Position numbers and translations under genes: made by a program. A stretch of 64,000 nucleotides of DNA from the NCBI GenBank assembly GCA_009193035.1, contig SWDT01000261.1:62001-126000 (forward strand). Direction: 5' to 3'. Below, piece after piece: positions 21,480 through 33,430 of the stretch. Positions within the stretch are counted from its first letter, which is position 1. The number at the start of each line of letters is the position of its first letter. The notes under the pieces are model-generated. The model made no database searches and had not been told where the DNA came from. It was given only the letters and a program-made list of their open reading frames with translations. This DNA comes from Halicephalobus mephisto (lineage: Eukaryota > Nematoda > Chromadorea > Rhabditida > Panagrolaimidae).

Positions 21480-22390
21480 AAAATGAAAAAAGAATTATCC
21501 TATTAAAATTTCCGGTCTCATCACAAAAATTAAAAATATTAATCTTAGAATTTTATATAAAATTAAATATTATTCGTATCAGGATCATTATTTTAAAACT
21601 TTTTATTCAAAAAATAAAAAAATAAAAATCTTCAGTCTCACAAAAATTAAAAACATTAATTTAAGAATTTTATATAAAATTAAATATTATTCGTGTCAGG
21701 ACCATTATTTGGAAATTTTTTATTCAAAAAATAAAAATTTCCGGTCTCATCACGAAAATTAAAAACATTAATTTTAGAATTTTATATAAAATTAAATATT
21801 ATCCATGTCAGGATCATTATTTGAAAATTTTTTATTCAAAAAATTAAAAAATAAAAATCTTCAGTCTCATCACGAAAATTAAAAATATTAATCTTTGAAT
21901 TTTATATAAAATTAAATATTATTCGTGTCAGGATCATTATTTGAAAATTTTTTATTTAAAAAATAAAAATTTCCGGTCTCATCACGAAAATTAAAAATAT
22001 TAATCTTAGAATTTTATATAAAATTAAATATTATTCGAGTCAGGACCATTATTTGGAAATTTTTTATTCAAAAAATTAAAAAAGAATTATCCTATTAAAA
22101 TTCCCGGTCTCATCACGAAAATTGAAAACATTAATTTTAGAATTTTATATAAAATTAAATATTATTCGTATCAGGATCATTATTTGAAAATTTTTTATTC
22201 AAAAAATTAAAAAATAAAAATCTTCAGTCTCACGAAAATTAAAAACATTAATTTTAGAATTTTATATAAAATTAAATATTATTCGTGTCAGGACCATTAT
22301 TTGGAAATTTTTTATTCAAAAAATAAAAGTTTTTGGTTTCATCACGAAAATTAAAAATATTAATTTTAGAATTTTGTAAAAGATTAAACA
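21480..22390. repeat. Tandem repeat, ~120-bp unit with GGTCTCATCACGAAAATT core
   Basis: About eight copies share CCGGTCTCATCACGAAAATT, TTTTAGAATTTTATATAAAA and ATTATTCGTGTCAGGACCAT. Inserts such as AAAAAGAATTATCC occur in some units only, suggesting higher-order duplication. Confidence 0.9.
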
Positions 22391-22489
22391 TTTTCAAAAA
22401 CAAAAAAACTAAATAATTAAGGATTGGTCCTATCACGAAACGTTTATAAAAATCACTAAATTTATAACTATAAAATAAATTAAAAATTA

Positions 22490-22650
22490 TTTCTATCAAA
22501 ATCATTATTTAATATAAAATTTAAAAAATAATTAAAAATCATTATTTAATATAAAATTCAAAAAATAATTAAAAATTATTATTTAATATAAAATTTAAAA
22601 AATAATTAAAAATTATTATTTAATATAAAATTTAAAAAATAATTAAAAAT
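22490..22650. repeat. ~37-bp tandem repeat
   Basis: Four to five copies of ATTATTTAATATAAAATTTA followed by AAAAATAATTAAAA. Confidence 0.85.
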
Positions 22651-22914
22651 TGTTCCTATCGTGGAATGCTTCCAAAAAATCACTAAATTTACGGTCATAA
22701 AATAAATTAAATATTATTTTTTTTAGGACCATTATTTTACACGTAACTTGAAAAAAACCAAATAAGGATTGGTCCCATCACGAATGAGTCTTGATTCATT
22801 TTCGGACCACCACTTTGATTAGCAGTCCTTTGACTACAAGACATAATCGCTTACTCAATCATCAACTGAGGGACGAAAACCCAAAAAAATTTAAAAAAAA
22901 CAAATAAAATTGAA

Positions 22915-23440
22915 CAGAACGGCTACACGACACCTCCCCCCAGCGATATTTATTCTTTATTTTCCTTCTTTTCGATTTTCACTAATTTCGAAATTCTTTT
23001 TAAATTAATTTTTTTACTTAAATAAGATATTGAGTTAATTTCAATAAAAAAAATTAATATAAAAATGACATATATAAGATAAATCTTGCAAAGTAGAGAG
23101 AATCAGGCTACACGACACCTCTCCCAGCGATATTTATTCTTTATTTTCCTTCTTTTTAATCCTCACTGATTTCGAAATTAATTTTTTTACTTAAATAAGA
23201 TATTCAGTTAATTTGAATAAAAAAATTAATATAAAAACGAAATAAATAAGATAAATCTTGCAAAGTAGAGAAAATCAGGCTACACGACACCTCCCCCAGC
23301 GATATTTATTCTTTATTTTTCTCCTTTTTTAATCCTCACTGATTTCGAAATTCTTTTTAAATTAATTTTTTTACTTAAATAAGATATTCAGCTAATTTGA
23401 ATATAAAAAATTAACATAAAAATAACATAAATGAGATAAA
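22915..23440. repeat. Tandem repeat, ~175-185-bp unit, three copies
   Basis: Units start at about 22921, 23106 and 23278 with GGCTACACGACACCTCCCCC. They continue with AGCGATATTTATTCTTTATT and end AGATAAATCTTGCAAAGTAG. The copies are highly alike and carry the same T/A-rich middle. Confidence 0.92.
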
Positions 23441-23924
23441 TCTTGCGAGGGGAACAAATGTCGCTGGAGGCTGACTTTCGTACAGCCAAACGGAACTTAA
23501 TCAAGTGGCCGAATAAAGGACCAATAAAGCCGGCTGATCGTTCCGAAACGTGGTCAGACTTGCCTCTTTGTCACGGTCCAGCTAAAATTAAAGCGAAAAA
23601 TCGGACTTTTTCGAAAAAATCCAAAAATGACATTTTCTTTAATTTTCTTTGTTCTTGGAAAAATTTTTTTCATGTTAATTTAAAAAAATTTGATATTTTT
23701 AAAATTTAAAGTTTTTTTATTTTCAATGAAAAAATTTTATTTTGATCACTTGAAGCCAAAATGAGGAGTGTCTTATCAGTTTTTGCTTCGTGTCGTAAAA
23801 TTCCTGTTTTCCAACAATTCCTGATTTTTGATATTTATCGATCCAAAAAGGGATAGTACAAAACACCCGTTAAATTCAATAATTTCATCAAGGACCAATA
23901 ACAGTTCATAATTCAAAAATTAAC
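23441..23924. other. Island of ordinary composition, no confirmed gene
   Basis: 23445-23600 is markedly GC-richer than its flanks. It holds an open frame from an ATG at 23458 (MSLEADFRTAKRNLIKW) that runs into A/T-rich sequence. Without a splice partner or a recognised domain it is not called as a gene. Confidence 0.35.
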
Positions 23925-24790
23925 TAACCACAATTCGTTGTGGGACCATTAGGCGAAATTCCTATTTAAAAAATAAAAAAAGAAATTAAAAACAAAGTAA
24001 GCATGAGTCCCAGCACGAATAATACTTTAGAGGAAAACTAAGATAATAAAAAATTAATATTATTCGTTGTGGGACCATTAGGCAAAATTCCTATTTAAAA
24101 AATAAAAAATAAAAGAAATTACAAAACAGACAGGTCCCAGCACGAATAATACTTTAGAGAAAAACCAAGATAATAAAAAATTAATATTATTCGTTGTGGG
24201 ACCATTAGGCAAAATTCCTATTTAAAAAATAAAAAATAAAAGAAATTACAAAACAGACAGGTCCCAGCACGAATAATACTTTAGAGAAAAACTAAGATAA
24301 TAAAAAATTAATATTATTCGTTGTGGGACCATTAGGCAAAATTCCTATTCAAAAAATAAAAAAAAATTACAAAACAAAATAAGCATGAGTCCCAGCACGA
24401 ATAATATTTTTAAAAAGTCAAATTAATGATCAAACATGAACTAGTTATAATTCGCGTCGGGACCATTAGGCGAAATTTCCATTAAAAAAATAACATAAAG
24501 CTATTAAAAAACTAAATACAAGTCCCAGTACGAATAATATTTAAACATAAATAACCAAAAAAATGATTAAAAACAAATTAAACATAATTCGTGACGGGAC
24601 CATTAAGTTTCTTAGGAAATAAAGATCCAAATTTAGAAAATTAAAATTTAGTCCCATCATGAAAAATATTTAAAAATCAATAACTAGCGATTAAAAAGTT
24701 GAATATTTTTCGTGTTAGGACCAGTACTTCAGAAAACAAAACCCCAAGGAAACAGACATTGGTCTTGACGCGAATAATTCTAAATTTAAT
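23925..24790. repeat. Tandem repeat, ~120-125-bp unit with TCGTTGTGGGACCATTAGGC core
   Basis: Four well-preserved units (to about 24420) carry ATTCGTTGTGGGACCATTAG and GTCCCAGCACGAATAATACT. Two or three diverged units follow up to the LAMP gene 3' end, where GGACCATTAAG and GTCCCATCATGAA still occur. Confidence 0.88.
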
Positions 24791-24819
24791 TTTTTTGTTA
24801 TTGATCCTTCGAAATAAGA

Positions 24820-27384
24820 TTAATCCACATAAGCAACGTTGTCGTAAGTGACATGATTACGTGGAGTAGAATTTTCCAAATTTCCAGAAATCCTATTATG
24901 ATGATGAACAACATGGATTCCGCTTTCTTCGTCTTCTTCTTCTTCCTTCTGAGCTTTCATGACTCCGAGATCTTCAAAATGACTTTGTGGATTCGTAAGG
25001 TACAGAACAGAAGGAGGTTGTCTGGCCCTGTAGACGAGGTAGATAACCAAAGTGACCAAAACTATAACGGCAAGTACAGCTCCCACAATTATCGGAACAA
25101 TGTCGTCTTCAGTCTGGTCTTGAGGACAGATTTCTCTGTCGCCAAACTTAGTCGTGCCAGAAGGAGCAAAGGCCTGGACTCGGAGGTTCTTCAAAGTCAC
25201 CCATCCAAGGAATCCATAAGATTCATCCGTGTTAATTGGGAATTCTTGAGAAGATTCGCAGAAGTAACTGTAGTGAATGTTGGCATAAATCTCGTCGGCG
25301 ATTTCAGAAGGTTCCAAAGACGAAAAATCAAACGGCTGAGTGTAGTTGACCAATGGAGCTGCAATAGAATTATCATTAACAATATTACATAAAAAATTAA
25401 TTTCCATATAAAAGAAATAATTTTCATAAAAAAGAAATAATTTTTATATAAAAAAAAGCTAATTTTCACATTAAAAAATTAACTTTCATATATAAAAAAG
25501 TCAATTTTCATATATAAAAAAGTTAATTTTCACAAAAAAAATCAATTTTCATATATAAAAAAGTTAATTTTCATATAAAAAAAGTTAATTTCCATATAAA
25601 AAGTTAATTTTTATATAAAACAGTTTCGATATGAATTTTTAGAACTTTTTAAAAACATAAAAATTTTAATTTTAGATATTGGTTCCATAACTTTTAACTA
25701 AAAATCTGAAAATTTTACAAATTTCAAAAGTTTTCGGAAAAATTCTATTCGATTTTGAGAACTTTTGTAAAATTTTCTAACTTTTTAGAATTTCCTATTA
25801 AATTTTCAAAAGTAAAAAATTCAAGAATTTTCTGAAATTTTTGAAGATTTCAGAAGCTTCTAAAACCTACAGAACTTGAAAAATTGAAAAATTTCAAAAA
25901 TTTATATTAAATTGTAAAAAATCTTACAAAATTTCGATAACTAAAAACACAACTTACAATTAGGGTTGAATCCTTGGAAGAGGTCCGGGAAAACGCTGTA
26001 GTTCGCCGTCACACTGACATCGTAAAGAGAGAACTTAGAACTCGAAGAATGAAAGACGCTGTTTTGGGTGAAGGAGAACTCGATGGACCATCCTGGGTAC
26101 TTAGCAGGATCGAAGTCGAGATGCAGGACTTGGGACCACACAGAGGTTTCATTGATGGAAACATTGACTCCACAACTGCTCAAATGACTATTCACCGTTA
26201 CAGCATCTGGCACACTCAAAGAAGCATATTTCTGAAATAATTTTTAATCAAAAACTAGCCTATTTTAAAAAATTCATTCAAAAATTTAATTATTTTAAAA
26301 AATTTAATCAAAAATTAAACTATTTTTAGAAATTCATTAAAAAATTAAACTATTTTAGAAAATTTAATCAAAATTAAACTATTTTAAAAAATTTAATTAA
26401 AATTAAACTATTTTTAAAAATTTATTCAAAAATTAAATTATTTTAAAAAATTCATTCAAAAATTAAACTATTTTTAGAAATTTAATCAAAAATTAAAATC
26501 TACCGTAATACTTATTTTAAAAATTCTTCAGATAAAAATAAAATCTAAAAAATAAATTTCACAAAATTTGAAAATTTTAATAAAGTTTAATTTTTAAAAA
26601 ATAAAATAAAATTCATTATAAAATTGTCGACAGAGGTTTTCAACATTTTAGAAAAATTAAAAATTTTAATTTAAAAATTAATTTTAAAAATTTTCGATGA
26701 ATTTTAAATTTAAAAAAAAAGAAATTTTTAAAAATCTCCAGTTCTCGTTAGATTACGAAATATTTCACAAAAATTTGAAACTTTTTAGAAAATTTCTGAA
26801 ATTTTTTAAGTTTTGAAATATTTTGTTAATTTCAAAATTTTCTGTGAAGTTTTGAAAAAATTTTGAAATTTCCATAGAAATCTGGAAAATTCCGGAAATT
26901 TTTCACGAGATTCTGAAGTGTTCCAAAAACATAAAATTTTAGAAATTTCCATTTTTTTGAAAATTATAGAATTTCTTACTGGCTTCTGGAAAATTCTAAA
27001 GTTTAATGATGTTTTAGAAACGTCTAGAAATTTCCAGAATTTTAGAATATTCTAAAAACTCCTTACAGTATCCTAAAAATGGCAGTTTTTATTATTTTCA
27101 AAAGTTTCGAAATTTATCGAATTTTTTAATTTTTTAATATTCGAAAATTACTGTAAACATTTAATAAAAAGTAATTTGTAATTTTAAAGTCAAAATCCAT
27201 GAAAAAAACCCACGAGAGCATCGGATTCGAGATAACTCAAATTCAGCGAGATCCCGGCTTCCATCATGATGCAGATTTCATGATGAAGATCGTAAACCTT
27301 CCAGACAGTGGTGCTACTGTGACTAGAAGCAGATTCCGATACTCCCAGAATCAAGCAAAAAAAGAAAAAAATCAATAATTTCAT
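24820..27384 (-). CDS. LAMP-family type I membrane glycoprotein
   Basis: Probable lysosome-associated or BAD-LAMP/UNC-46-like membrane protein of endolysosomes or synaptic vesicles. The three minus-strand exons 27214-27384, 25958-26231 and 24820-25358 join in phase, giving 327 residues. The start is the ATG at 27384 (MKLLIFFFFC); a TTG just upstream is not needed. Residues 1-20 form a signal peptide. The luminal part has five N-x-S/T sites and the paired-cysteine spacing of one LAMP domain (EICIMM...SSCG, then YFCES...EICPQ). The transmembrane segment is about residues 235-258 (VPIIVGAVLAVIVLVTLVIY). The 69-residue tail is longer than the short GYQ-type LAMP tail. It has EEEEDEE, HVVHHH and the tyrosine motif YDNV near the end. 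Whether it is the UNC-46 or the LMP-2 orthologue cannot be settled here. Both introns contain short tandem repeats. Confidence 0.85.
25395..25620. repeat. Intronic tandem repeat, ~25-bp TTTCATATAAAAAA unit
   Basis: About eight copies of TTAATTTTCATATATAAAAA-type units in LAMP intron 2. Confidence 0.85.
26235..26510. repeat. Intronic tandem repeat, ~30-bp AATCAAAAATTAAACTATTT unit
   Basis: About eight copies at the 5' side of exon 2 in LAMP intron 1. The rest of this 1-kb intron is low-complexity sequence. Confidence 0.85.
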
Positions 27385-28236
27385 ATTCAATAATTTTTTG
27401 GTGATTAATCGGACTCAAACAAGAGACGACCAAATAGAAGCTTAAAGAAAAAGGATGCAAAAATTCTTATCTTTCGTCTTCATTTGCCGGAATTGAGCCC
27501 CATTTTATTACTTTTTAATAGCCTTCCCATTAGATCTTCCATTATCTTTACTGTAAGGTTATCAGAAAAAACTGAGTATAGACTGTTTTAAATATTTGTA
27601 GCGGATTATGTTCATTTTTACCTTTGGAACGTAGAATTCACGTGTAGGATGAGATATTAGAGACATCCAATATACCAACAATATCAAGTATAAAAACAGA
27701 AATAAAATATTTAAAAGCAAAAATACCACGTTTAAAAACAGAAATAAAATATCTAAAAGCAAAAATATCATGTTTAAAAACTAAAATAAAATATTTAAAA
27801 GTAAAAATATCACGTTTAAAAACAGAAATAAAATATTTAAAAGCAAAAATATCACGTTTAAAAACAGAAATAAAATATCTAAAAGTAAAAATAAAATACT
27901 TAAAAACAAAAATATATGTACAAACTACAATAATTAAGAATACACCTAACGCCTAACATTCTGTTGACTTACAGTAAACCACTCCATTGACAGCAGGGAT
28001 TTTCGTTTTGAGACTGCACTCTCAGAGTTTGTTGTGGCTTGACTGAAATGATGTCGATATACTTTGAACACGTGAATCAGATTCAAAATTTCGAAAGTTT
28101 CCTATGTTTTACATCAATTTCATTATTATAAAAAATATTTCCACCACATAATAAATTATAATTTGTTTTAAAAAATTAATTCGATGAAATTTCAATTTTT
28201 GGTGAGGATTTTATCTAATCTTCTCATTTCTGGAGA
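27385..28236. promoter_or_regulatory. Divergent intergenic region 5' of the LAMP gene, with 42-bp repeats
   Basis: Contains the LAMP promoter side (27400-27650). From about 27690 to 27910 it holds five copies of a 42-bp unit with AAATATTTAAAAGCAAAAAT, ATCACGTTTAAAAACAGAAA. No gene seen. Confidence 0.6.
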
Positions 28237-28386
28237 ATGGAAGCACCTCAAAGTAAACAAGAAACTCTGGATCCAGGGGTCATACCAATCTCAATTAAAC
28301 TCGTACCCGGAGGAACTGATTTCTTGATAGTCGCCGTCCGCCAGACCGTCGACCAAGTCTTCCTTGATTGGATCTATCGATGCCAG
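28237..28386 (+). CDS. Candidate first exon, unknown protein
   Basis: Fifty codons from ATG, preceded by an in-frame stop and ending at a good donor CCAG|GTAGGC in phase 0. The translation (including PISIKLVPGGTDFLIVAV and QVFLDWIYRCQ) looks like real protein and has no repeat character. A phase-0 partner was not proved. The exon at 30588 has a phase-0 acceptor and could follow it, skipping or including others. No family recognised. Confidence 0.4.
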
Positions 28387-28889
28387 GTAGGCAAAGACGA
28401 ATCCCAATCTGCGGATTTAGTCAGTTTCAATTCACTAACAAATTCTTGAATTTCGTTTAATTTGTTAAAAATGATTAAATTTCCCTAATTTTCCTAATTT
28501 TATTCAATTCCAGAATTTTTCATTCAAACTCCTTTGTTGAAAGCACTTCAAGACTGTATTTACTATAGATCCCTCATTGACTTAATTCAGAATCAACAAC
28601 ACTCTCGTCATCCGACAACAATTTCTGCCAAATTCTCGTTTCCATAGATCTACTCTATTTCTTCGTTATTGTTTCGAAACGATTTCTCTGATCTGTCAGA
28701 ACTTCAAGAAAATAAATCCAAAGATTTTAGCAGAAAACAGTCTCTAGATCAAATCAGCCAAGATCGATTTGGATTTTCTGATTTCCACAAAGGGAGCTGA
28801 AAAATTCAGCTTTCGTACAAACGAGGACTGTAAATCGATTAGTCCTGGAAGTGACGTCAACGGCTGCAAAGACTACAGAGAATGAATCG

Positions 28890-29840
28890 AAAGTCTCAGA
28901 AAGGAAGAATATCATAATGGTAATGTTTATTTTACCACAAAACTTTCTTTCAAAGTTTGATCAACAAGGTAATCTTCCAAGTAGGTTCATTCATACCATA
29001 GTAAACATGTTTCACAATAGCTATAGAAGACAGGAAAACAGTCTCGATCGCTAACTTCTAGCATGGGATTCCAACGATAGATTTATTCCACAGTAAACAC
29101 ATTCCACAATGACGAAAAAAGTAAGAAAACAATTTCATAAATCCTTAGCGTCAGACTTCTTCACAATAGATTTCACGGTAAACACGTCCATATAAGGATG
29201 TAGAACAGGGAATTCGGACCATAAACTCTTAACGTTGACCTCTCATAACAAATCTACTTCATAGTAAACACATCTCAGAATAACGGAAGGGAACGGGGAC
29301 AATCTGAATTATTCTATATGGTGAACTTTTATGATAAATATATTTCACAATAACAGGAAGAAAACAGAAATAATCTCAATCACAAACTTTTAACGTCAGA
29401 TTTCTCTGATAGTAAAAGCGTTCCTAGTAGGGATGCAAAACAAGGAAAAAATCTAAATCAGAAACTTCTAATGTTGGGTTTTTCTAGCATGGATATATTT
29501 CATAATAAACGCGACTTTAATAGGAATAAGAAATAGAAAAAATTAGAATAAAAACTTCCAATATCGAACTTTCTAAAACAGATATATTTCATAATAAACG
29601 CGACTTTAATAGGAATAAGAAATAGAAAAAATTAGAATAAAAACTTCCAATATCGAACTTTCTAAAACAGATATATTTCATAATAAACGCGATTCTAACA
29701 GGAATATGAAAAGGAAAAAATAAATTTAAAATCTCCAATATTGGATTTTTCACAACAGATATATTTCATAATAAACGCAACTTTAATAGGAATAAAAAAC
29801 AGAAAAAATTAAATCAAAAGTTTCCAGAATTGAACCCTAA
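28890..29840. repeat. Degenerate tandem repeat, ~90-110-bp unit
   Basis: About nine units contain ATTTCACAGTAAACACG- or CATAATAAACGCGACTTTAA-type cores, AGAAATAGAAAAAATTAGAA and AAACTTCCAATATCGAACTT. Two units at about 29492 and 29580 (period 88 bp) are almost identical, so the array is still expanding. The leftmost units are strongly diverged. Confidence 0.8.
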
Positions 29841-30380
29841 GCAGTTCTTAGGTTACTTTCTGCATGAAATTCCACACGCATCAAAAAATAAAAAACCTCG
29901 TTATGGTCATCAGGGACTTTCGTGACGAGAGCTGACTTCCCTGTTCCATGATGGATGTTTTTTTGTTCCTAATTACTTCATATTTTTCGACTTATTTTCT
30001 GTCATTATTTTCAGAAATTTTTACGACGAGATTTGATTTTTTGTTCCTCAGCAATTTTTTCTATTCATTATTACTGTATTCAATTCGATAATATTTTTTC
30101 TGTCGTAATTTTTGAAAATTTTCGTGGCGAAAATTAATTCCTATTATTTTAGATTGTTTTTTGCACGAAATTCCACCCCCATTTGAAAGTAAATGAGTTT
30201 GTTATTGTTGTCAGGAACTTTCGTGACGTGAATTGACTGCATTTTTCATGACAGCTATTTTTTCGTTCTTAATCGTTATATCTGATTCAACAGCCTCTTT
30301 CCTGTCATGCTTATCAAGGGATTTCCCCGATGAAACTTGACTCCTGTTGTATAATACATCTATGCAATTATTTTTCAGTT
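29841..30380. repeat. Diverged ~150-bp repeats with CTTTCGTGACG core
   Basis: Three units near 29900, 30010-30120 and 30190 share TCAGGGACTTTCGTGACGAG or variants, GAAATTCCAC and a T-rich half. No gene seen. Confidence 0.55.
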
Positions 30381-30430
30381 ATTTTCGTTGTTGACCAGCT
30401 GACTATGAAAGTCCTCTGCGCTCGGTGTCT

Positions 30431-30683
30431 ATGGAAAGGCGGAGTTCCGGTCGGATGACGACTTCCTCAGTGTACCTGTGTTCCCTTGGATCTTCTCCTA
30501 TGGTCCAGAGAATCCAAGGAGATCAAAACGTGAGTTTTCCATGAAATCTACCCGAAAATCAACCTTGTTGATATATGATTTTTTCAGATCACGAAGCCAG
30601 AGTTTTCATTTCCGAGCTACACTATGAGCGATTTTCCTACTGCTTTTGATTACGATGATTTAGAAGGATGTTGGGATGTTTGA
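30431..30683 (+). CDS. Small uncharacterised gene or 3' end of a larger gene
   Basis: Two exons, 30431-30529 and 30588-30683, are joined in phase 0 across a 58-bp intron with ideal nematode borders (AAC|GTGAGTTTT...TTTTTTCAG|ATC). They give 64 residues from the ATG at 30431. The sequence is serine-rich (RRSSGRMTTSS, CSLGSSPMVQR) and ends with an acidic aromatic tail (FDYDDLEGCWDV). The frame stays open upstream to about 30399, so it may begin earlier and link to the exon at 28237. I do not recognise it; the intron quality and non-repetitive codons support a real transcript. Confidence 0.5.
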
Positions 30684-30689
30684 CTGATT

Positions 30690-31345
30690 TGAATCCATGT
30701 GGAAGTTTTATCGATCTCCATTCACGGTCATAAACGAGGGCCCAACGCCAGAGGCTTCAATTGCGTCTTTTTGGATGTGGTCTGTTCCCGAAGGAGCGAG
30801 TGCAGCTGAGTCCAGCATTGAGGCCAGTTTTGCCGAAAACGATATTGTTTGCGGAGATGAGCCGCTGTTCTGCTCTGGGAAACACGCGCCGCTTGGAGTC
30901 AATTGGAGCCGGCTTCCTCTTGGTTCCTCTGATGAAGATACTCAATTTTGGACACTTTTCTCCCTTTCTTAGATTTCCTCAAATTCTTGTACTAATGGAT
31001 TTCAGATCAAATTTGTCTTTTCTCACGGATGTTAATCAAATCCAAGAAGAACTGACAGTAATTCCTAATCTTGGGATATTTAGATTTCAAAGTTGAAGAT
31101 TTGAATAGAGATAATTTGTCAATGTTTCCTTTTCCACAAGGCTCAATTGTCAATGGAAACCGCGCGAATTGAGTCCTCATGCATTTCAATTGACCGACAA
31201 TGCCAGTTTTGCATTTCAAAATCTGTCAAGTCGGAGTAACGATCGCGTGTTTTCTTTTTCGAGATCACTATGCATTCTCAATGAATCCCCTTTCGTCTTT
31301 TACAATTACTTTATCCCAGAGAAGAATCCGTCTTTTAAGCATTTC
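30690..31345. other. GC-richer non-repetitive island
   Basis: Follows the stop at 30683 directly. 30697-30960 is open on both strands, and 31120-31340 is also of ordinary composition. It could be the 3' UTR of the small gene, a regulatory block, or an unrecognised exon. No splice structure could be supported. Confidence 0.35.
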
Positions 31346-33129
31346 CTTTCTTACTGTCTCTGGACAAAAGGACAGAATGCCAAAACGGTTTTGAAAATTT
31401 CCAAAAATTTTTTAGATCTTTTTGAATGTTGGAAAATTAAATAAATATTAACTTTCGTAATTTCCGGTCTTGACTGCAAAGTCCCGAAAATCCGCATTGT
31501 GACTATTTTTAGATACTTTTATAAAAAATTACTTTTTATAAAATTTCGAGAATTCTGTTTTGTGGTTTTTTTCTTGTTTAGAAAGTTTTATGAATTCGCT
31601 CTGGGACCATTTCCCAGACATTTTGTAAAGGACATTTTTCTTTTTACACGGATATGATTTATTGGGTGTTTTTGGAACGTTATAGAACCACGCAAATGCG
31701 AAAGTTCGATTTTCAGTCTTGAATGGAAAATTCTAAAAATTCTCTTCGAGACAAATTTTCCACAATTTTACGAAAAAAAATTTCGATTTTTTTATAACAT
31801 GATTTTTTGAAATTATAAAATATAAAAATTTAGTTTTTATTTAAATTGGAAAATTTTAGAAATTTGTAGAAAAATTTCATCCTTGAAAATCATGAATTTA
31901 AAAATTTTTAAGGTTTTTTAATTTTTTATTTATAATAATATGAATTTTAAAAACACAGGAAGTTGAAAATTTTCCGAAGAAAAATTATCCAATGGGAGTA
32001 AATCTGAGTCCCGCGCGGCCAATGAACAAGTTTTTCGCTAACTAACTGGCTAGACAGGAAGGGATTTATTCGCTAGAATTTTTCCTTCTTCATTTATTGG
32101 CCAATTTCGAGAACCAGGTTCCTTCCGCCGATCCGATTCTAAAAAAATAATTTTCCGTGTTTGCGTGACAGGAAACATTCGACTCAAAATTTATTACCCT
32201 TTCTGTAGTTCAAAATGCTCATTCATCCTTAATTAGATTCCAAAAATTTTCCAAAATTTTGAAATACGAATATTCACAATACCATCATTACTGTGGAAAA
32301 TAATTTTCATAAAATAATATTTTAAATTTTTTTAAAATTACTTTTTGCTTTTTAAAATTCTTTTTTAAAACTTTTTAAAATTACTTTTTATTGTTTTTTA
32401 AAATTATTTTTAAAAATTTTTAAAATAATATTTTATTGTTTTTTAAAATAATATTTTATTATTTTTTAATTGTTTTTAAAAAATTATTTTTACATTTTAT
32501 TAAAAAAAGTAATTTTAAGGAAATAATTTTTTACGGTATTTTTTTAAAAATATTTTTACATTATTTTTTTGAAATAATTTTTACAGTATTTTTTTAAAAT
32601 ATTTTTATTTTAATTTACCCAACTTTGAAATTGGCTACAGTAATAAATTCAGATTTTTGAAATTCGTAAAAAATTTAAAATTGATAACTTTCGTAATTCC
32701 CAAGTGAAATTTCGAAAAACCACAGTAATTATTCTTTTTCGGCCAGTTTTTTTAAAAGAAAAATCAGACTGGTTTCATTTGTCTTTTTTGCCTCTGGCAA
32801 AGCTTCCGGGACAGATGGTTCTGGACGTTTTTAGGATTTAGCTCTTTAATTTCAATTTTCACCTAATGATCCATCTAATTTAAAATGGGAATTTTAAAAA
32901 CAGAAAATGCCAGAGGCTGATTCAGCAGAAAAAATTTTTTTCGAAAAAAACAATGATGAATGAAAAAACCCAACTTTGGATTATTTTTATGACCAAAGGA
33001 AAAAATTAATTTTTTCATTCAAAAAACATTGTTTTATTTTAATTAAAAGTTTTTTTTGTACTTTATATGTAACAAAAATATTTAAAAAATTATGCAAATT
33101 CTAAAAATAATAAAATTTTCAAAATTATT
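31346..33129. other. Intergenic, no gene seen
   Basis: Mostly low-complexity TTTTTAAAATTA-type sequence (32280-32610 especially) with two mixed-composition patches at 31985-32170 and 32740-32840. Confidence 0.5.
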
Positions 33130-33430
33130 TTTAAGTTTTAGGTAAATTTTTTTAAATTTTTAATATATAAAAAAATATTTGAAATTTTACAGTACATTTA
33201 GGAGATTTTAAAAAATATAAAAAATAATAAAATTTTAAAGTTAAAAATTATTTTTAAACTTTTTAAAAAATTTTTAATATATGAAAAAATATTTGAAATT
33301 TTACAGTACACTTAAGAGATTTTAAGAATATAAAAAATAATAAAAACAACGATATTTTAATTAATATTTTTTTGTTTAAAAAAACGGAAAAAAACCAAAT
33401 TTGTAACATGGGTCTCGAACGGAAAATTTC
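33130..33430 (-). mobile_element. MITE-like element, copy 1 (inverted relative to 38.25 kb)
   Basis: Reverse-complement match to 38248-38530. Its inner end carries GGGTCTCGAACGGAAAA, then TTAATTAATATTTTTTTGTT and two copies of TTTTACAGTACANTTANGAG. The outer end is diverged or truncated; no second GAACGGAAA end was found. Confidence 0.7.

Noticed and set aside
30697..30972. 91-codon open frame right after the small gene, also open on the other strand
   Set aside because: Open on both strands, no domain, no splice signals; kept only as an island.
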